Below are positions 38,963-50,200 of a stretch of 64,000 nucleotides of DNA, one piece after another. A model generated the notes under the pieces. It was not told the DNA's origin. It did no database searches and was given only the letters and a program-made list of their open reading frames with translations. Within the stretch, counting starts at the first letter, position 1, and each line of letters begins with the position of its first letter. The position numbers and the translations under genes were made by a program. Source of the DNA: Dromaius novaehollandiae (lineage: Eukaryota; Chordata; Aves; Casuariiformes; Dromaiidae); contig NC_088102.1 in assembly GCF_036370855.1 (NCBI RefSeq), positions 45,235,835 to 45,299,834 of the forward strand, read 5' to 3'.

Positions 38963-39502
38963 TGACGTTGGCCTAGCCGGAAGACCATAGCACACCGAGG
39001 AGTTAGGGATCCACCTAATGGTTGACCTGAGGCAGGCGCAGGCCTGTGCTGTGCTGAGCTGCACTTATCACTCGCCTGCAGGAGAGCTTAGCTGGCTAAC
39101 TGCAACAGAGGAACCTGTAAGCAGCTCCTGCTTGGTACCTGGTGATGCCATTGGCATGGTCTTGCCTCTATGTAAAAGTGAAGCAGTATGTTTTCATGTG
39201 AACATCCTTTTGCTCAACAGTAGAAATGATGAATACAGCTGTTTACTTCTAAGAACATCCGATAAAAACTGTTAAGGCTGCAATGCCATTGAACCTCACC
39301 ATGGATGGGATCTATGCAGTGTGCCTGCCTGTCCATCCAATGCTGCACACTACTTAGGTTTCCCAGCATCTAGACAGATGTAAGATTATCTACGCTATCC
39401 CCTTTCTCTTTCTTGTGTTATCCACAATAAACAGTATTCTAACGAATACAGAGCCTGCGTACCTTTCCTACTGTAACAATATTTCTGTGCCCTGCATTCA
39501 CA
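38963..39502 (+). repeat. 3' LTR of ERV locus B
   Basis: About 540 bp. Nearly identical to the LTR at 1559-2109 until about 39415, then clearly diverged. The end is placed at GCATTCACA by alignment with the other LTRs; an earlier end near 39478 is possible. Confidence 0.65.
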
Positions 39503-41230
39503 TCCGTATGGGCTTGCTCAATCATGCCTCAGTCCTGAGGTCACTTGTCCCACCTGCAACATGAGCTGAAAACCAAATTGTCACATAGAGAATAAACTGT
39601 CATTGCTGCTATCCTCTGCTCTCCTGTGAGCTGAGTAAGGCCCTCTGGCTGCCGGTGGGGCCTCCAGAAGTGCGGGGCTGTTTGTGCCTTCTCCCATGCA
39701 GAGGAGCAGTGGTGACCACTATGTGGGACAGGGGATGGCAGTGGCCCTGATTTCATTGCTGTTCAGAAAACTCCGTTTGTGCACTGATGCCTCCTTCTTG
39801 CCCCAGCCTCACAGCAGTCCCTGCCTGTGTAATCCTCCTTCCACAGAGCTGCTTCCCTCATGCAAAGTAAAACAGGGTGTTTCTAAGCTTGTAGTTAATC
39901 CTGCACAAACACACTCCTCCACCTAGGTCATCTCAGCCATTCCTAAAAATTTCTCTCCAAAGTCAGGTGGGGGAGGATGGAAACAGGGAACACTCTTAGA
40001 CAAGGGGGGGGGGGGGGGGGGGGCTGTGCAACTGCTCTTTGTACCAGTGGCCAGAGAGTCATTCCTCAGCTACCCTAATGCTAATATTTGCACATCCACT
40101 ATGGAGATAAACATTACGGTTATATCTGCTGCACGGAGGCACAGCACAAAACATGCTCCCTGCTGGCAGAAAGCACTTTTGTGCCATGTGGCAGTTCCTG
40201 GGACTACCCTCACAGTGAGAAAACAGTGCCATTTTTTGCTTGTCATAGGAATCGCTAGAGCTTTCCCTGGTCTGGTAGCCCAGTTCATAGTTTATTTGTT
40301 AGCTGATGTCATGACACCCAAGCTAGTCCTGCCTCCCTATTCCTGGAAGCCCTTGTTTTCCTGGCTGTTTTGGGTTTGCATGTTCCTTGCTTGACAGTGC
40401 TTCTCTTTCCTTTTGGATTCATTTTAGTGTGTTCCACTGGTGTGGGAAAAAAAACAAGAGGCCAAACTTCACCCTGCCTCACCCTCCTTCTGGGAGTCTT
40501 AATGCAGTGGGAAGTATGCACAGAAAATGGCCTTGCTGACCTAACTGCGAAAAATATTTAAATTCCACAAGGACTATAGCAGCAGACACTCCTCCTGCTC
40601 CTTAGCACGGGTGAGGGAGGAGAAGGCGGAGGCAAGCTAGCAGTTCCAGACTATTCCAGTGCCAAAAATAGCTGTGGTTGAGCTTGCTGATAACTGCAGG
40701 GAGAAAAGACAACTGGACTCTGAAGGGGAAGGGTGGGCTTGTAGCTAAAAAGAGGACTGGGATTGGCTAAGCTCTCCCAGTCTTACTAAGCATGAGGCTA
40801 CTAAAGAGTCCAGCCTCTGAGGAGATTCAGCTGTGGGGAACCAAGCCAGCATGGTGGGGAGGCAGTGATCCTGTGAAGAGCCCTGGGATGAGCAGAGTGA
40901 GCTGCTCTGGTAGGGGTGGCCATGAGCTGGCAGAGACTTCTCCAATCCAAATTCTCCCTGTAACCTGGGACAAGCTTGTCCTCTTGCTCCTCATGCCCTC
41001 TTGCCTGCTATGAAATGGGATACTAACTCTAGTCCCATAGCAGGGGCAGGGGCAGGCCTCCAGAGATTTTTGTGTGCGTGTTATGGTGTAGTTTCTGCCA
41101 GCAAAGTATGAAAAGGAAGATGCTGTGAGGGAAAGGAAAGGAAAGAAGCCAAGAGAGGAGGGATAAAGAGGAGCCTCAGCCCCACTGTCCCTGACACACC
41201 ATGACCTCTGGAGCCCTGTTTCTTCATTTT
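39503..41230 (+). other. Upstream flank of F2
   Basis: No gene recognised. Contains a run of about 21 G at 40003-40023. Distal F2 regulatory elements could lie here but none is identifiable by eye. Confidence 0.45.
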
Positions 41231-41245
41231 GGTTCAATATTAACC
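41231..41245 (+). promoter_or_regulatory. Candidate HNF1 site in the F2 proximal promoter
   Basis: GGTTCAATATTAACC matches the palindromic HNF1 consensus GGTTAATNATTAACC with two differences. It sits 67-81 bp upstream of the F2 start codon. HNF1 control of prothrombin in liver is established for mammals; the site itself is inferred. Confidence 0.45.
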
Positions 41246-41311
41246 TAGCAGGGCTGTGACTCCGCTTATTCTGTTCCCCTTGCGTTTCCCCTGCAGCCAG
41301 GGCTGTACAGC

Positions 41312-44241
41312 ATGGCGCACAACAAAATCAGCATACTGAGGGGCCTGCTCTTTTCCAGCCTTCTGCACCTCACACTGAGCCATGATGGAGGTAAGATTCA
41401 ATAGCTCAGGGAGAAGAAGTGCAGTACCACTGGGTGATGGAAGGAAGGAAAATGAGGTTATTTCTTCTCAAGAGTAAAGGCTGTGGGAGGCTCGCTAAGT
41501 AAAAGGGGGGAGGGGGGGATTATGAAAGCTGTAAGTTGGAAATTAAAGGGTTCAGACAGCAGCACAAGCATAGGGCTTTCCTGAGGAGAGGATGCAGCAG
41601 CCTCCAGCTGCTGGCAGAAAAGCCTGGTGACAACAACTCAGTGGATTTTGTGGGCCACGGGGCAGGTGGTAGGGAAGGGGGACAAGGCTAGGTCCAGGAT
41701 CTTGCATGGCACAACTGTGGGCCTTCTTGGGCTACAGTTAGTCAGTTGACTTAGGGGGCTGCAATTCTCCATTTCCTCCTCTGCCTGCCCTCATCTCCAC
41801 TTTTTGCCATCTGCAATACGTAGCTTTCCTGTGCTCGCTGCTCCTCATCTTTTATTACAGTCTCTACTCCATCTATCTTTTCCTAATCTAAGCCCATCAC
41901 TGTGTGTGGGAAGCCCTGTTTATAGGTCTGAGAGCAGGGTCTCTGAACATGAAGACAGAATCAAACTGCACCTGCTGCAGCAGTCTGAGGTCAGCAAGAC
42001 AGAATGCAGCAGTTGGCACAGAGCAAGAGCAAGCTCAGGCAAACAAGCCTCTCTCTAACTGCAAATGAGCAGAGCTGCTTTGCCAAGGATAATGGAAGAT
42101 TCCCATCACTTCTGGTGCCTATATGAAAGCAACCCCCACAGACAGATTATAGAAAGACTGCACTGATCATTGGGTGGGGACTTGGGACCACCACTACATG
42201 GTGGAATAGGGGGGCTGGGCTGCAGGACTGTCACACCAGCTGAGTGTGATTTTTGAAAGCTACAAGAAGAGACATGGGGGCCCTCTCACTGTGAGCATCC
42301 CTTTGAGTGGCACTGTTCTGACTTGGTAGTTTTCCTGGACAAGGGGCAGGCACTGTCACTGCTCAAGCGCCCACGACGTGCCAACAAGGGATTTCTGGAA
42401 GAGATGCTTAAAGGCAACCTGGAGCGAGAGTGCCTAGAGGAGACATGTAGCTACGAGGAGGCCTTTGAAGCCCTTGAATCCACTGTTAGCACGGTATGTA
42501 CACGCCCTATGGGTGCTCTTAAGAAACATTCCCTCAACCAGCTCCTGTAGTGAGAGACCAGCATACCACACTCACAGCCAGGGCCTGGGGGGTTGTAAGC
42601 CAGAGTTCTGGGATACAAAGCTGAGGCTGATGTGTGTGTACGCCCTAGGGAGAGCGTAGGCTTCCTGAGGGAGTTTCCCTCTGAGAGAGAGAAGGAGCCA
42701 CTCCAGGGAATGCCTCTCAAAGCTTGGATTCTTTTCCTCCCCTTTTAAGCACAAAGTGAAAAGGAAAGAGCCTTCCTTCAGCCATCAGTCACAAACTGCA
42801 CCTTCCACTTCAGCATGGTGCCACACATCTTTAATTGCCACAGCCCCCAGTGGCCCTCCAGAACACTCACAGAACAGCTGGCTTAGCAGCCAAATACTGA
42901 GCGCAGGTGCTGCAAGCCCCTTTGAGCTCAAGCTTTGGCACTGTCCCTTTTTGCGGCGTTTGGACCCACTCACTGCAAAATTTCTGTTTGCATCCTTTTG
43001 GGAAACGCTCCGAGCCCCAAGACCAGTATTAGTGCTGAATTCCACATTCCAGAAAATACAGTGGTAAAGAGATGAACATTTAAGAGTTTAAGCCAGCAAG
43101 ATACAAGCGCTACAGAGTATTTCTAATGCAATCACTCTCAGGCATGATATCTCTGACAGATGTAGATCTAAAGAGCTGAGCAATACCTGCACATGATCTG
43201 TGGCCTCCGTTTCCTCACTGCTCTGGAGTATCCTCTGCCTTTTACCAGCCTTTAGAAGTTCTAGGTCCAATTCCTTGGACTTCTGCACAGTAGCACAGGT
43301 TTTGCTTCCACTGCATGTTGAGAGAACTTCTCTAAGCATCTCTGGCCTTTTTCAGAAATGCCAGTCCTCTCTGTTAGTCTGCTTAGCCTCAAATCCATAA
43401 AAAGTGATCAAAGTCTCTCCTTAGATGGTCCATTGCTGGATTAACAGCCTAACATGGATAGCAAATGTTCCTGCACAGTAACTGATCTTTGGTTGCACTG
43501 AGTTTGCATCTCTGCATTTGTTAGGCATAAGAATTTCCCTTGGCACATCCTGCCCGTTTTAGGTCAGTACAGAGGCTATAAAAATGAAGGCTCAGGACAG
43601 ATTAACAATCAAAAATGTCTTTCATAGAGTGGTACAGACACCTGCAGACATTAGGTCAATTCATCACAGGGACACTGCTGTATTATGGTACTGCCTTTTA
43701 TCAGCATAGGGCATAAAGCAAAGCACATTACATTGTGGTGGGATAAAAACATGTAGTTTGGGAGATCCAGGGTTATGAACAGAAAGGAGCTAAGCAGAAG
43801 CCACTATTTTAGTATTCCTCAACAGAGTTGTTCGATGTCCACTTACCTAGGGACAGTGGCTTTCAGATGAGGTGGTTTCCAGCCTTCAGACTGTTGGATC
43901 CGATAGAGATCTGATGTCTGGGTATTGCAGTGGTTCAGAAACAGAAACACCTGAAGTTCAGTGGGTTGCCTCCAAAATGTCTGCCTATTTAGGGCAGAGC
44001 TGTGACAGACTATTTGTTTCCTTAGTCTGATGAGAAGGAATACAGCTTTGCAGCAGATTTTTGCTTTGTTGGGTAGCATTTGATATCAGCAGAGCCTAGG
44101 TTAATTTGCTTCATTTGCTGTGATGGGGCATTCTCCTATGGATTTGAATTGCAGCAGTTAAGGAAGGTCTTACATTCTGTGTCTCTACTCTTAAGTATTT
44201 ATACTTTTTTTTTCAGGAGAAGTTTTGGTCAAAATACCAAG
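41312..44241 (+). CDS. F2: F2 exons 1-3: signal peptide, propeptide, Gla domain
   Basis: Residues 1-24 or so form a hydrophobic signal peptide. The propeptide ends RPRR at 43, as in human. The Gla domain starts ANKGFLEEM and has ten glutamates in the conserved positions, with the C-x4-C pair (ECLEETC) and the aromatic stack FWSKY in the 25-nt exon 3. Gamma-carboxylation is expected from the family. Confidence 0.95.
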
Positions 44242-47200
44242 GTAAGTTGCTTCAAGTTCTGCAGGTGTTCTGCTGTACTTCAGGCTGCATGAATGCATCC
44301 CAAAGATGCCTATTCCCTACTCTATTAGAAGGGCCCACTCTCCAGGACAAAGCACTTACATTTGTCCCTGAAAAACTGGTTCAAACCTTGATACCTATTT
44401 AGATTCCTTTCATATAATGGGTTTCTTTCTTCTTGTTCTGCTAGCATGTCAGGGCATAAGGATGTCCAGGACAGTTCTGGATGCTTGTCTGGAAGGTAAG
44501 AAATTCATGTTCACCTTATGAGCTCCCAGATACAGTGAGTACCAGAAACTTGCTTCCTGCAGAGATTATAAGGAAGAAAAATCTGAAGTTGGTGAGGCCC
44601 TCAGATTAGAAAGAAATAGCTTGAGGGCAGTTTCAAAGTCCTTTCTTCCTCTTCACTTCCCCCTTGAACATTTCACAAACAGCCTAACTCCCCATTGTAA
44701 TAGTATAGGGTAGACACCCTTTCCCTATGATATAGTACCAAGTCCAGCTCTGGAAAAAGCTAGCCTGTCGGAACTGCTTCCGCCTGCACCTACAGCCAAA
44801 GCAAGGTACAGAGCCTCAGGGTGAGCTCTCTCTCTCTGATGAGGCAGAGATTAAGCTGTGTGCCCTTCCCATCCCATGAAGAAAATGTCTATGCTTGCAC
44901 ACATATGCTGTAAAAATTAAAGGGGATGGCACCTCTGACCTTGAAAAACATAACCTCCATGTCCCTTGGCTCCAGCTTACCCTGCGTTGGGATTTTGACA
45001 GGTAACTGCTCCACTGGTCTGGGCCAGAACTATCAGGGGACAATTAGTCACACCAAATCAGGGATTGAATGTCAAATGTGGACAAGCAAATATCCACATA
45101 TACCTAAGTAAGTTCTTCTCCCTCATATCCCTAAAGGGTTCTCCAGGCTGTCCAGCCTTCCTTACCTAACAAGCCTTTTCTTATAGATTTAACACCACCA
45201 TTCATCCCAACCTCATTGAGAACTACTGCAGGAATCCAGACAACAACCCAGCAGGCCCATGGTGCTACACCCGAGACCCAACGGTGCCACGGGAGGAATG
45301 TCCCATTCCAGTGTGTGGTATGCCTCAGCAAGCCTTTTACTGACAGGGAACTCCTTACACTAAGGCTGACAGTAAAAATGCATCAAGGAAGGGGAGAGTT
45401 TAGGAGGGAGGGATCTTACAGGAGCATACGTGCTTAGGAGTAAGGGACCTGTGTCCTAAAGGCTAAGAGGGGCTGAAGAGAAACCTTCACCGAGTCGCCC
45501 ATCTGTCTACCTCAGATGGTTCCTTCTAATACGCTGTTTTCTCTAGACCAAACTAATCTAAATCTAGATCAAATCTGGCATCAACAGTCCCATGGAGTCT
45601 GCTGTAGTTTTGCCAACCTGAAGCACTCCAAAATCCTAATTCAGTTGCCTCTAAACCAGGACACTATGAAAGTAGTGAGTCATACTGTATTTTTTTTGTC
45701 AGAATTCCCACTTTTAGGACAACACCACTTCAATTTGTGTATGAATGTCCATCTTAAACATTCACTCATAGGGAAGAGCACTGTTACACACCCTCTCCTG
45801 TTAAGGAGAGCAGGTGCCCTTCTCTCACTTGGCAGGATGGAAAACTATCCTCGCACACTTACTTGTACCTTCCCATTCCTTCTTAACAACACAGAGCTGC
45901 CTCTTGTGGGGCTTGGCCTTTGTCTCAGAAGAAATGATAGAGAGTAGAAAGCAGAACACTTTCTCACAGCAGCAGCTTGGCTTCCAAAAGCAGAGGCAAC
46001 AGCATGCTTCAACTCCTTTGAAAATCAAAGGGGTCAGCAACCATTTCGACCAAGAGGTGTTCTGAAGTAATAAAATTATTAACATGGCCCCTCTCTCCCA
46101 TATGGCAAATCAAGGGAGAAATACTGCTCTGCCCTGGGATGATCAGCCATCTAAGACCATCTCTGTTCACCAGCTAGTTTCAGACCTACAGAGTAACCTA
46201 CTGTTACAGTTATGCATACACATATCCGACAGGACTAGAAAAGCCTTGTTTTCTCATACACTGCAATCGTGTTGACATAAAATCAATGTCACAGACAATC
46301 AGCCTCCCTGATTAAGCTGACTGCTGCTTGCTGAGTGGCTCCAGCTGCACTCCAAAATGAGTAGTCAGAGGGTTTCTCTTCACATGGAGATTCCCACAGT
46401 GCTCAAGAAGTTGGCAGCTTAGGGTCAAGCAGCTACTGCAGAACAGATCACCTGGTGCCCACTCACCCAGGAAATTCTACTTAGAGCTTGCAGCCAGTGG
46501 AAGACTTGCAAAAAGAAGTGAAGAAAGACTAGCAGGAATACTCTTCTCTCATTATTTAGGGAAGAAATATCTTGACAGAAGTTCAGTTTGGGATTTTAGT
46601 AACATGACCATGTTTTGGGAGCCTTTACAGTGCTAAGTTACACATCTGAAAAGGCAGCACTGGAGGCCCTAAATCAGCAGTGCTGTGATGCCTGAGGTCC
46701 CCAGCCTTTGAGCTGGTTAAAAAAAGATGCCCTAAAAAGGAACAAAACATCGTGCCACTCAGATGTCAGGGACAGAGAAGCACAACAGGGAGTACCAGCC
46801 TCTTCTTACCTCCTGTTTAAAGAGGCACCTCTGACACTGCAATGACACACAATAAGGCTCACTGCTTAAAGAGTAGCAGCCTGTGGGAGCACAGGAGCTC
46901 TCAAACATGACGGAATGTCCCAGGAAACTGTGGGCTTTAGTGAAGGAGTTCAGGCCCAGATTTCAACACCAATATTTCCTAGCTCAAAGCTACAGCTTAG
47001 GTCACAGCTTTCTGCCTTTGCAGGTGAGGAGAGGACCACAGTTGAGTTCACTCCACGGGCCAAGCCTCCAGCCTCAACACAGCCATGTGAACAAGAAAAA
47101 GGCATGCTTTATACTGGAACCCTCTCAGTCACTGTCTCTGGGGATAAGTGTCTACCATGGAACTCTGAGAAGGCCAGAGAGGTGCTCCAAGGAAAAAACA

Positions 47201-50200
47201 TTATCACAGAGGTGAAGCTGCTGGAAAATTATTGCAGGAATCCTGATGCAGATGATGAAGGTGTCTGGTGTGTCACAGATGAACCACCCAACTTTGAATA
47301 CTGTAGCCTGCACTACTGTGGTGAGAAGCCTGCATTGGTTTGGGTATGCACATTGCAAGGCAGGGACAAGCAAAAACAAGATCTGTTACTGTGAAGAAGG
47401 GCCTGGCTTAAAGAAGGGGGGCAGAGATGAGGAAGTGGGTGTGCTACACATGTGAAAGTTGTTTGTGCAAATATCGTATGTACTAACCTGCCATACATAT
47501 GCGTGGCTGTCATTTTCCCTCATTGTGCTCTTCTATAAAAAACCCTGAATATTGCGTAGCTCATTATACAATAAGCATTAAAAAATGGCAGTAGCTTTGA
47601 AACATCATTCCTTCATCATTCCCCTGGATGTGGAAAGGGACAGCTACATTCCTGATAAAGATGGAAACCTGCAGCTAGGCCTTTCACCATTTTTGTCTTT
47701 GTCTTTCGCAGACAGCTCTTTGGAGGATGGGAACGAACGGCTGGAGGGAATATCAGGACGTACTATCCTTTCTCAAGAGTTCAAAACTTTCTTTGATGAA
47801 AAAACTTTTGGTTCAGGTGAAGCAGGTGAGCATGAACTCTGGACACAGCATCACAGTTTGTAGAAAAAGTGCAGCTTCTTTGCACAGGGCACTCACTGTT
47901 CCTCAGAAACACCAGCTTGCCAAATACTGCATTTAAATTCCTTAAAAGGTTCATTAGAAGCTAATCTCCAGTTACAGATCAGGGAGCTAGTAGGAGCTCT
48001 CTTCCTAGGTTATTCCAGCTGAGCATGCTCACTGCAGGCAGTTCTCCATTGTGAATCAGGTAGAGTAACTAAGCCAGATTGCCTGTTTTTTCAGACTGCG
48101 GCATTCGTCCTCTATTTGAGAAGAAAAAGATACAGGACAAAAGTGAGAAGGAGCTGCTGGAGTCCTACATGAGCAGCAGAGTTGTGTACGGGGATGATGC
48201 AGAGGTTGGCAGTTCCCCCTGGTAAGCAATATCCCCTTACAGTCCTTCCTAGGTAATTGCACCTCCCTTCCCTTCAAGCAGGAGGAAATAAGAGTGTGTG
48301 ACCCTCCTGTGTCAGGGAGCATGCAGTCAACATCACCTCTACTCACAGCTTCTCCAGGAAGTTGACAGCGCAGCACTAAAATAGCTAGAAAGAAACTCCT
48401 CCTCTCCTCTTGAGCCAAGTGCACAATTGCCAGGGAGAGCAGAAGTGCTGATGTGTTTCATCTTCATCTCCATCTCTTCCCTCCTTCCAGCCTTGCTGGA
48501 GGAAAGAGGATGAGAAAGCTCTGCAGGTAAAGGAAACATGGTAGAATTGCCTAGTACAGTGAACATACCTTCAGTTTTGGGGCTGAAAGCCTAGGGAAGT
48601 TTTTGCTGGAGAGCCACCTAGGCAGTCCTCTGTGTCAATATGGCACAATTCTCTTCACGGTTCACTGCAAGTTCTGCTTCAACCTTTAGTCCTGGTAAGA
48701 CACAGGCCACTAACTTGAGCAATCTACCCACAGTTCTGCAACAGCTTGATGTCCCCATTGTAGACCAAGATACCTGCAAGGCATCCAACCACCAAGGTCA
48801 AAATCACTGCTAAGTCTTTTGCCTTCCTTGTCTCTTAGGCAGGTGATGCTCTACAAAAAGAGTCCTCAAGAGCTGCTGTGTGGTGCCAGCCTCATCAGTG
48901 ACAGCTGGATCTTGACTGCTGCTCATTGTCTCTATTATCCACCCTGGGACAAGAACTTAACTACAAATGACATCTTGGTGCGGATTGGCAAGCACTTCAG
49001 GGCAAAGTAAGAGCCTGGAAGAAGTGAGAGTGAACTAGCCTTCCTCTTAGAGTAATGAGATAAAATAAGTTTGGGATATCATTCAGTATACAAGGGAAAA
49101 AAAATATATATAAGTATATGCAGCATGCCTCTCAAAAGTGGGATCTAATGGAGTTGTCATTTGCTGCTCTGGCTGATCCCTAAGGTTGAAATGAAAGGGA
49201 AGGTAGAGACCTGGAAGGTCTAAAGGGGCACTCCTTAATTAAGAGGAGAGTATTTTCTCAGAGGGTACAAAGCATCTGAGAGTATCATCAGCCCCAGCGG
49301 CTCTCAGTTGCTATTGTACAGACAGTTCTTTCCTTCCTAACAATTTCAGATATGAAAAGAACAAAGAGAAAATTGCTCTGTTGGATAAAATCATCATCCA
49401 TCCCAAGTACAACTGGAAAGAGAACATGGACCGAGACATTGCACTCATGCACCTGAAGAGACCCGTCATCTTCAGTGACTACATCCATCCTGTCTGCCTG
49501 CCTACCAGAGAGGTTGTGCAGAGGTGAGGAGGTGGTATCACAGTTCTAAAAGGACAGGCTACAAAAACCTATTTGCAGCAAGGGAGCCAGGCAGGAGAAC
49601 GTTATTGCAATAAGTGTGATTACAACCATGCTTCCTTCTACAGGCTGATGCTGGCAGGCTACAAAGGGCGGGTAACTGGCTGGGGAAACCTGAAAGAGAC
49701 ATGGGCTACTAACCCAAGCAACCTGCCCACAGTTCTGCAACAGCTCAACATTCCCATTGTAGACCAAGACACTTGCAAGGCATCCACCACAGTCAGAGTC
49801 ACTGACAACATGTTCTGTGCAGGTAAGTGGCACTGGAGGCACAAGGCTAACTGCCACACCCTCAAAATGAAGGGTTTGAGCTCTTGACGGGGCTCGCACA
49901 GCCAGGTTACTTTCTGATAAGCTTAACACTGCCCTCCTAAAGAGTAACTTTCCCACGATAAGAACCCACTTTTCAGTTCTCAGACAACAGGAAGCCTGGA
50001 AAAATTAGAACTATGAGTAAAGTTCATAACACCACACTATGTCAGGTTAATTAGCCTAATGGGACCACTCTGCTATACATCAGCAACAACAACTGTGTAA
50101 GAACTGAGCACATATGAAATGAAATGGTTTAGGTACTTACTTAGTCAAAGGCCATAGTCCAGCTACTTTAATCAGCAACCCACTCTCTACTAACTTGTCT

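Larger units (their letters stand above)
34822..39502 (+). mobile_element. Endogenous retrovirus locus B (5' LTR, gag-like part, env-like part, 3' LTR)
   Basis: Broken retroviral locus of about 4.7 kb. It has an LTR at 34822-35348, a primer-binding site at 35351-35370, a leader and gag-like part to about 36030 (a stretch near 35870-35950 recalls gag of other endogenous retroviruses), a tandem-repeat stretch at 36101-36390, a part matching copy A to about 36500, about 1.5 kb of unassigned AT-rich DNA, then an env-like block (38012-38962) and an LTR at 38963-39502. No pol was recognised. The two LTRs differ by perhaps 20-25% by eye, so if they are a pair the insertion is old. The 3' block, however, is nearly identical to copy A. 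No matching target duplication is evident at the outer ends. It may be a mosaic of two insertions. Confidence 0.75.
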
